Source of the DNA: Planctomycetota bacterium
GTDB taxonomy: Bacteria > Planctomycetota > Phycisphaerae > Phycisphaerales > Phycisphaeraceae
NCBI GenBank assembly: GCA_021413865.1
Contig: JAIOPN010000035.1
Coordinates: forward strand, 1-35,818
Direction of reading: 5' to 3'
DNA: 35,818 bases
The notes beneath the pieces are model-generated. The model made no database searches. It was not told the origin of the DNA and worked only from the letters and a program-made list of their open reading frames with translations. How positions within the stretch are numbered: position 1 is the first letter of the stretch; each line of letters begins with the position of its first letter. The position numbers were made by a program, and so were the translations under genes. Of this stretch, positions 15,428 to 19,553 are shown one piece after another.

Positions 15428-15879
15428 TAGTTGGTCTCCTTGGTCAAATTGAGGGGGAATTCACCCCGAAACTCAGCGGCGCGCGTTTCACGGAGGCCAG
15501 TCGGTACTTTTTTGAGGGGTTGCAGATTCCTCGACCGGATAATGGGGGGTGTGCCCGCCTCGCCTGCGTCAACCATGCCGCGTCGCGTCGGCGCGTCCGA
15601 CCCGTTGGCCACCGCATCGGCCGACGCATCCTGGGGCAGCGTGGTGGTGATGGTGGGCGTAAACAATTGTTTACGTTTGCCGAGTGGCGCGGTGGTCACC
15701 TTGTTGGACAACGTGGTCAACAAGGTGGGCATCGTGGTGGTGGTGGTTGCCTGCTCGATGCTCTCGCACCGAATGCCGCATCCTCGGCTCGCATACTTCA
15801 GCAGGCGCTTGAGCGCGGACACCTCATTGACGCCACGCATCGGGACCATGCGCAGGATGTAGGTGGGTTGGGTATTCAC
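15427..15879 (-). CDS. Hypothetical protein, conserved-looking N-terminus and Thr-rich tail
   Basis: A 150-residue frame starting at GTG 15879, which overlaps the upstream stop as GTGA. Residues 1-45 (Y-I-L-R-M-V-P-M-R-G-V-N-E-V-S-A-L-K-R-L-L) have the look of a small module placed near replication genes in planctomycete mobile elements, recalled rather than searched. From about residue 46 the sequence becomes low-complexity, with T-T-T-T-T and T-I-T-T-T runs, and its DNA carries an 18-bp perfect palindrome and a 10-bp inverted repeat. The C-terminal part may therefore be loosely constrained or overlie control sites. No function is assigned. Confidence 0.55.
   Translation of the reverse strand: MNTQPTYILRMVPMRGVNEVSALKRLLKYASRGCGIRCESIEQATTTTTMPTLLTTLSNKVTTAPLGKRKQLFTPTITTTLPQDASADAVANGSDAPTRRGMVDAGEAGTPPIIRSRNLQPLKKVPTGLRETRAAEFRGEFPLNLTKETN
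15658..15675. repeat. 18-bp perfect palindrome inside an element gene
   Basis: CGTAAACAATTGTTTACG is a perfect palindrome and AT-rich in a GC-rich setting. About 20 bp further, CACCTTGTTG (15697-15706) and CAACAAGGTG (15718-15727) form another perfect inverted repeat. Both lie upstream of terS in the direction of transcription, so they may be operator sites for the late genes. Confidence 0.45.
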
Positions 15880-16469
15880 GCCAGCGCCCCCGCCGTCGCG
15901 CCGGTCTTGTTCCTGTGCGCCTCGAAGATTCGTTTCGCGGACGCCTCCCCGCCGTCGCGGATGAACTGCTCGCGGGCCTCGGCCGTGTGCGACCGCGTCT
16001 CCACCGGGTCGGTGCGGACGCCGGCGGCCACAAGGGCACGCATCCACGCCTGCCAGAACGAGACCGTCGAGACCGACGCGGGCCCGTAGGTTTGTGTCGC
16101 CCTCCGAAAATCCATCTCGGCACGCTGCACGCGGGCGTCGGCGTCGCTCATTGCGTCGGCCTGTTCCTTCACCACTCCCGCCACCTGCAGCGCGGCCTTA
16201 TCGAGATGGCCCTGGGTCACGATGACGCGGGGCTTGCCGGAGCCCCCAGTGGTCTTCGCATGACGCCGCAGGGCCTCTCTCAACTCGCTCGGCTTCGGAG
16301 CCCATTTGAGGGTGTCCATCAGCCCGCGAAGCGCGCGGATGATGGTGTCGTCGTCGTGGCCGTGCATGGCACGCTTCCACGCCAGGGCGGTCTCGTGGTT
16401 CATGTCGTCGCCGGCCATCTTCGGCCAGCACTGCCCCATCACGCTGAACGGTCGGCTTCGGTCACTCAT
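15876..16469 (-). CDS. Possible helicase-loader-like (G39P-type) replication protein
   Basis: A 197-residue protein whose ATG at 16469 overlaps the stop of the initiator-like gene (ATGA). The N-terminal 70 residues (W-P, W-K-R-A-M-H-G-H-D-D-D-T-I-I-R-A-L-R, A-P-K-P-S-E-L-R-E-A-L) follow the pattern of phage G39P/loader proteins: a short helical domain with W...L, a run that drives A-L-x-x-L, and a P-x-x-x-E/D-L end. The rest is helical with no recognised motif. Position after a winged-helix initiator-like gene fits a loader for the host DnaB helicase. Moderate to low certainty. Confidence 0.5.
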   Translation of the reverse strand: MSDRSRPFSVMGQCWPKMAGDDMNHETALAWKRAMHGHDDDTIIRALRGLMDTLKWAPKPSELREALRRHAKTTGGSGKPRVIVTQGHLDKAALQVAGVVKEQADAMSDADARVQRAEMDFRRATQTYGPASVSTVSFWQAWMRALVAAGVRTDPVETRSHTAEAREQFIRDGGEASAKRIFEAHRNKTGATAGALA

Positions 16470-17029
16470 TGGACGGTCTCCATTTTTTCGGCCTCGTTGG
16501 CGAGGCGGACCATGCGTTCGCCGGCGGTCTCGGTCTTCCGTGAAGGGGAAGAAACGCCGGCGGGCGGGCTTCCTCTCTTCCCTCTCTTCATCTCTTCCTC
16601 TATTGGGGTGACACTCTGTGTGTCAGGGTTTCGCTCATGGATGTCAGGGTTTCGACCTCCAGGTGTCAGGGTTTTGGTACTCCGGATGTCACCCTTTCCC
16701 GCTTCTCCATCGCTAGAAACGGTGACACTCTGGGTGTCAGGGTTTGTGTTGAGCGTGTAGGTGTTGGCGCGGTGCCGTCCGCCGCCGCAGACGATGGTGA
16801 TGTGACCATTGGCGGCCAGCTTCCTGAGTGCCCGCTGCGCCGTCCGCTTGCTCTTCTTCATCAGCCCGGCCACTACCTCGATGCTGGGGTAGCTGCTCCA
16901 GGCTTGGCGGACATGCACGGCCACGGCCAGGTATGCCCGCAGCTCCGCGCAGCTCATCCGGGCGATGGCGTCCGTCTTGGTAAGACGCTCATGCGGGAGG
17001 CGGCCGAAGAGGATGGTGTCCTCGCTCAC
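16466..17029 (-). CDS. Winged-helix replication-initiator-like protein
   Basis: A 187-residue protein starting at GTG 17029, overlapping the upstream stop as GTGA. Residues about 25-90 form a winged helix (A-E-L-R-A-Y-L-A-V-A-V-H-V, P-S-I-E-V-V-A-G-L-M-K-K-S-K-R-T-A-Q-R-A-L-R-K-L, G-H-I-T-I-V ... N-T-Y-T-L) of the HTH_36 type common in phage O-like initiators. The second half is low-complexity and repeats N-P-D-T-Q-S-V-T, because the DNA there is built of spaced repeats. As in lambda O, the origin may lie inside the gene. The 3' end is a polypurine stretch encoding E-E-E-M-K-R-G-K-R-G. Confidence 0.7.
   Translation of the reverse strand: MSEDTILFGRLPHERLTKTDAIARMSCAELRAYLAVAVHVRQAWSSYPSIEVVAGLMKKSKRTAQRALRKLAANGHITIVCGGGRHRANTYTLNTNPDTQSVTVSSDGEAGKGDIRSTKTLTPGGRNPDIHERNPDTQSVTPIEEEMKRGKRGSPPAGVSSPSRKTETAGERMVRLANEAEKMETVQ
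16607..16745. repeat. Iteron-like repeats, candidate replication origin
   Basis: TGTCAGGGTTT occurs at 16621, 16642, 16664 and 16735, and the variant TGTCACCCTTT at 16687. Start-to-start spacings are 21, 22, 23 and 48 bp, about two helical turns each. The first and last copies share a 25-bp version (16607-16631 and 16721-16745) with one mismatch. A 30-bp pyrimidine tract (about 16571-16601) lies next to them. Regular repeats within an initiator gene are the hallmark of lambdoid and iteron origins. Confidence 0.65.
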
Positions 17030-17253
17030 CGGGCGCCCTCCCCGGTGGTGGTGACAGCCTTGGCGATTTCCTTCGCGATGAAGTCGCGCAGCCCCTCGGG
17101 GGAATACAAAATCCTCCCGCCGAAAACGAGATGGGGAACCTCGCCGCGCTTGCGCCTGTTGTAGAGGGTCTTGGGGGAGACTCCCAAGAGCCGCGCGGCC
17201 TCGGGCTCGCTGATGAGGAGCGGTTCGGGTTGTGGGGTGGCGGGCGTGCTCAT
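17026..17253 (-). CDS. Excisionase-like HTH protein (HTH_17)
   Basis: A 75-residue protein from the ATG at 17253, which overlaps the previous stop (ATGA). The domain L-L-I-S-E-P-E-A-A-R-L-L-G-V-S-P-K-T-L-Y-N-R-R-K-R-G (12-37) followed by P-H-L-V-F-G-G-R-I-L-Y is the MerR/AlpA/Xis-type helix-turn-helix of HTH_17. Such proteins act as recombination directionality factors or transcriptional switches in prophages and satellites (AlpA in P4-like elements). Which of the two adjacent HTH proteins is the excisionase is not decidable here. Confidence 0.8.
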   Translation of the reverse strand: MSTPATPQPEPLLISEPEAARLLGVSPKTLYNRRKRGEVPHLVFGGRILYSPEGLRDFIAKEIAKAVTTTGEGAR

Positions 17254-17456
17254 CGTGCCACCGCCTCGCCCTTGCGGGCACGCTCGGCGAGCACGGCGCG
17301 GGCGTCGGTGATGCTGACCAGCACCCGCCGGCCAGCATGTAGCGACGGAACACGGCCGGCCTCTACCTCGCGGCGCAGCCATGCGGCCGGGACGCCAAGC
17401 GCCTCAGCCGCCTCGATGGTCGGTACAAACTCGGGTGTAGTTTTCTCGCCGTGCAT
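17250..17456 (-). CDS. Second HTH_17-type DNA-binding protein
   Basis: A 68-residue protein with T-I-E-A-A-E-A-L-G-V-P-A-A-W-L-R-R-E-V-E-A-G-R-V-P and H-A-G-R-R-V-L-V-S-I-T-D-A, the same fold as its downstream neighbour but clearly diverged. It is the first gene of the tightly overlapping operon. The ATG at 17456 lacks an obvious Shine-Dalgarno sequence, and the 93 bp before it probably hold the operon promoter. The paired small HTH genes may bind as a heteromeric or sequential switch. Confidence 0.75.
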   Translation of the reverse strand: MHGEKTTPEFVPTIEAAEALGVPAAWLRREVEAGRVPSLHAGRRVLVSITDARAVLAERARKGEAVAR

Positions 17457-17549
17457 GCATAAAGCATCGGCGAGTAAATCAGAATGTCGCGGGCGGGGCC
17501 TCTCGCGTTGCGCTTATTGGCGCGCCTGTGACGCCGCGTTGCGCATATT

Positions 17550-18164
17550 TCACTTCAAATCTTGCGAGTACCACTGTTGCACGTCGCTGTGTTTGTAGCA
17601 AACCACGTTATCAATCACCTTCTTCTCAACTCGTTTTGTTTTTCGCGTCGGACTCGATGCCATGCGAAGCTTGCTGGCTATTTTGCCAGGGTACGCCGAT
17701 GCCGGTCGGTAGTCGTCTGCGATCTCTGATGCCGCCTCGCTTGCCGCCAGCGCCATCTGCCCCAGCACCCACGCCGACTTCTCCGCCGCGCCGGGGATTG
17801 ATATTTCCTCGAACGCCACAAGCGCCGCACGCTTGCCTTTTCCGCTCACCGCCGCGTTGTGGTGCGTCTTGCCCTTGTGCCAGACCATCGGCGTGCGGGC
17901 GTCCGCGTACATGTCGGCGGGCGTGGCGTCGAGTACCAGCCGCAGCCACCGCTCGACGGGGCGATTGCCCGCGACGCCATCGACCAGCCGCACGGCATCA
18001 CCCACCAACATCTTGAACCGCGCCAGCCACTCCCTCGACGGGAACCCGGCCACGCGGATCGACTCCTCATCACCGACGCGGCAATACTCGATGCGCGACG
18101 GGTCGCCGTGTTGTGCAAGCTCGCGGAAAGCCTGGGCGAGACGGTCGTAATTTGATGGTGACAT
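17550..18164 (-). CDS. Hypothetical protein with possible C-terminal DNA-binding module
   Basis: A 204-residue protein. The ATG at 18164 has GGAG 8 bp upstream and is preferred over earlier in-frame starts. Residues 1-90 are helical (D-R-L-A-Q-A-F-R-E-L-A, W-L-A-R-F-K-M-L-V-G-D-A-V). Residues about 165-204 (I-A-S-K-L-R-M ... V-E-K-K-V-I-D-N-V-V-C-Y-K-H-S-D-V-Q-Q-W) look like the end of an HTH_17-type domain, where a helix pair is followed by a strand and D-V-x-x-W. It could be a regulator made of a sensor part and this module. No family recognised. Confidence 0.6.
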   Translation of the reverse strand: MSPSNYDRLAQAFRELAQHGDPSRIEYCRVGDEESIRVAGFPSREWLARFKMLVGDAVRLVDGVAGNRPVERWLRLVLDATPADMYADARTPMVWHKGKTHHNAAVSGKGKRAALVAFEEISIPGAAEKSAWVLGQMALAASEAASEIADDYRPASAYPGKIASKLRMASSPTRKTKRVEKKVIDNVVCYKHSDVQQWYSQDLK

Positions 18165-18333
18165 GACACGTTCTCCATCGGGCGACTCCGGGCGGGACAC
18201 GCGGAACGTGTATCACGCGCCCGCCCGAAGTCTTCCGGCGAGGATCAGTCGCCGGCCCACACACAAAACTACCGTCGAGACCAAGCCGCAACAAACCCGA
18301 CCGGCCGCTTTGGCGCTAGCGGCACGGGTGTTA

Positions 18334-18380
18334 ACCGGCGGTTGTGACTTTGGCAATTTTGCCGAAGTCAGTCCGCCGGT
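18334..18380. repeat. 47-bp two-part hairpin in the element
   Basis: Inner arms TGACTTTGGCAA (18345-18356) and TTGCCGAAGTCA (18359-18370) pair with one G-T mismatch around two T bases. Outer arms ACCGGCGG (18334-18341) and CCGCCGGT (18373-18380) pair perfectly. It lies between genes, 18 bp past the stop of the 133-residue protein and 170 bp before the next gene on the minus strand. It could be a terminator without T run, an operator, or a structured RNA. Confidence 0.55.
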
Positions 18381-18398
18381 CGCGGTCTTGAGATTCGC

Positions 18399-18800
18399 CT
18401 ACGCCTTCCGCGCCTCACCCGCCTCTTGGATGCTCCGCGCCTCGCGGGACCAGTTGCACACCATCCGCCGGACTTGCTGAATCCCCGGCGGCTCGGGCAG
18501 CAGGTGCCCAAGGTCGCGGATCATGTTGGACAGGTCGCACTCGAGCTCCACCATGTCGCCGTGGACGCCGTCGGTGAAAGCCCGGTCGGTGCCGATGTAC
18601 CCCTGCTCTGTTGATTCAAGGAACGCCAGCAAGTCAATCACCGACTGGATGCGCTCCCGCAGCTCAAAAATCAGCAGCGCCCCCGTCCGCACCGAATGCG
18701 GGTTCGGGTCTGGATGCAGAAACATGTGCGCATCATCGCCATCGACAAAGGCGTTGACTCGGGTCGATTCGCTCTTCGCTCGTTTCTTGGACTTGGACAT
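18399..18800 (-). CDS. Hypothetical protein
   Basis: A 133-residue protein beginning with a basic stretch (M-S-K-S-K-K-R-A-K), then an acidic and helical body (F-E-L-R-E-R-I-Q-S-V-I-D-L-L-A-F-L-E-S-T, D-M-V-E-L-E-C-D-L-S-N-M-I-R-D-L-G-H-L). GGAG stands about 9 bp before the ATG at 18800, and the G/C-ending codon pattern supports a real gene. No motif, membrane segment or family is recognised. It is flanked on both sides by strong hairpins, so it is probably its own short transcript. Confidence 0.6.
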   Translation of the reverse strand: MSKSKKRAKSESTRVNAFVDGDDAHMFLHPDPNPHSVRTGALLIFELRERIQSVIDLLAFLESTEQGYIGTDRAFTDGVHGDMVELECDLSNMIRDLGHLLPEPPGIQQVRRMVCNWSREARSIQEAGEARKA

Positions 18801-18840
18801 GCTGCACTCTCCTTGCTCGGCCGGCGGTTTAGTTGCCCCA

Positions 18841-18871
18841 CAACACCCCCGGCCGGGCGGGTGGGGTGTTG
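18841..18871. terminator. Hairpin after the integrase-extension frame
   Basis: CAACACCCC (18841-18849) and GGGGTGTTG (18863-18871) form a perfect 9-bp stem around a GC-rich 13-nt loop. It begins two bases after the stop codon of the minus-strand frame ending at 18874. No T run follows, so termination may be Rho-dependent or the hairpin may protect the 3' end. Confidence 0.45.
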
Positions 18872-18873
18872 GG

Positions 18874-19284
18874 TCATGCTGGGGTGTCGTCGTCGCTTAC
18901 GAGGCGTAGGACGGGCTTGGCGGCCGTCGTGGGTTGCTGGCGGTCCGCCAGGGATCGGCTCAGCGCCAACACGAAAGAGGCGGTCTCGGTCCGCAGGGCG
19001 TCCGCTACTTTGTTGATGGCGTCGCGTAGGTCGGGGTCGATGCCCGCGCGATCCTCCAGGCATTCGATGAACCCGTGCAGATAGGGCGTGGATTCTGTTT
19101 TCAGGTGCTCCACAATCCGCCGGAGCAGGTCGTCTCGCTCAGTGGCGGGAGGTAGCCGCAGCGTCAGCGGCGCCGGGTGTGCCGGATTTTGTGCCGCCTC
19201 GGTCGTGGACTGCGTTATTTCTCGGGGATTACCGGGGGGGTGCGGGTCCAGTATGGCCCATTGGTTACGGTCGTCATTTCCCAC
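18874..19284 (-). CDS. Open frame without internal start, in phase with int across att
   Basis: The frame covers 136 codons if read from a GTG at 19284, outside the element and without a ribosome site. Inside the element it has no ATG and no convincing start. Residues 6-13 (R-N-Q-W-A-I-L-D) are the att core in the same phase as in the integrase. The remaining 123 residues have strongly G/C-biased third codon positions and predicted helices (R-D-D-L-L-R-R-I-V-E-H-L, L-R-D-A-I-N-K-V-A-D-A-L). Joining the element ends would make it the C-terminal extension of the integrase (427 + 123 residues). As an independent gene it would need a start supplied by the flank. Confidence 0.6.
   Translation of the reverse strand: MGNDDRNQWAILDPHPPGNPREITQSTTEAAQNPAHPAPLTLRLPPATERDDLLRRIVEHLKTESTPYLHGFIECLEDRAGIDPDLRDAINKVADALRTETASFVLALSRSLADRQQPTTAAKPVLRLVSDDDTPA
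19246..19269. other. attR: attR core (24-bp direct repeat, right copy)
   Basis: It is identical over 24 bases to 10113-10136. To its left is element sequence. To its right is the 3' end of a decayed integrase gene homologous to int, so the repeat is followed by further similarity. Confidence 0.88.
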
Positions 19285-19551
19285 AACTGTCCGTAACTTT
19301 AGAGAAGCGCGCTCGTTTACAGCGTTTCCTAGGGTTCCCGCTATCGCTGGTTACGGGCTGTTTTCTATCGTTCGATGCAACCACTGTGCGGACTCTGTGA
19401 CGCGCTCTGCGCGCCCGTGGCACTCAACACCGCCGTGATGGTCTCGCTGCTGACGTACCTCAATCGCTCGGGGTTGGCCTGTGAGCCCGCCCACAGATCT
19501 GCGAACGGCGAGACGAGGATCAGCCCCCGCCGCGCGGCTAAAACAGGTACC
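19270..19551 (-). pseudogene. Remnant of a second tRNA-Val-type integrase
   Basis: Minus-strand translation gives R-R-G-L-I-L-V-S-P-F-A-D-L-W-A-G-S-Q-A-N then P-E-R-L-R-Y-V-S, matching residues about 165-204 of the intact integrase. It then jumps to T-G-A-Q-S-A-S-Q-S-P, matching residues about 370-380. About 165 codons with most catalytic residues are missing, and in-frame stops and a one-base shift follow. Its last codons (V-V-G-N-D-D-R-N-Q-W) mirror V-A-G-N-C-E-R-N-Q-W of int and enter attR. The 5' side ends against the GH95 gene stop. It is a relic of an earlier element at the same site. Confidence 0.85.
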
Positions 19552-19553
19552 GC

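Larger units (their letters stand above)
10113..19269. mobile_element. Integrated element in tRNA-Val, phage-satellite-like
   Basis: The 9.16-kb segment is bounded by exact 24-bp direct repeats of the tRNA-Val 3' region (10113-10136 and 19246-19269), with a complete integrase at the left end. All recognised genes are on the minus strand, most of them with ATGA/GTGA overlaps. Contents are integrase, Xre regulator, excisionase-like HTH proteins, a replication-initiator-like protein with iterons, terminase small subunit, tape-measure-like protein, M41-like peptidase and small hypotheticals. No large terminase, portal, head protease, capsid or lysis gene is seen. This gene set fits a satellite that uses a helper phage, or a prophage that lost its structural block. 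Confidence 0.85.

Noticed and set aside
18874-19284. Independent gene starting at the GTG at 19284
   Set aside because: The GTG lies outside the element in the decayed integrase and has no ribosome site, so a native start there is unlikely. The frame is kept as a possible integrase extension.
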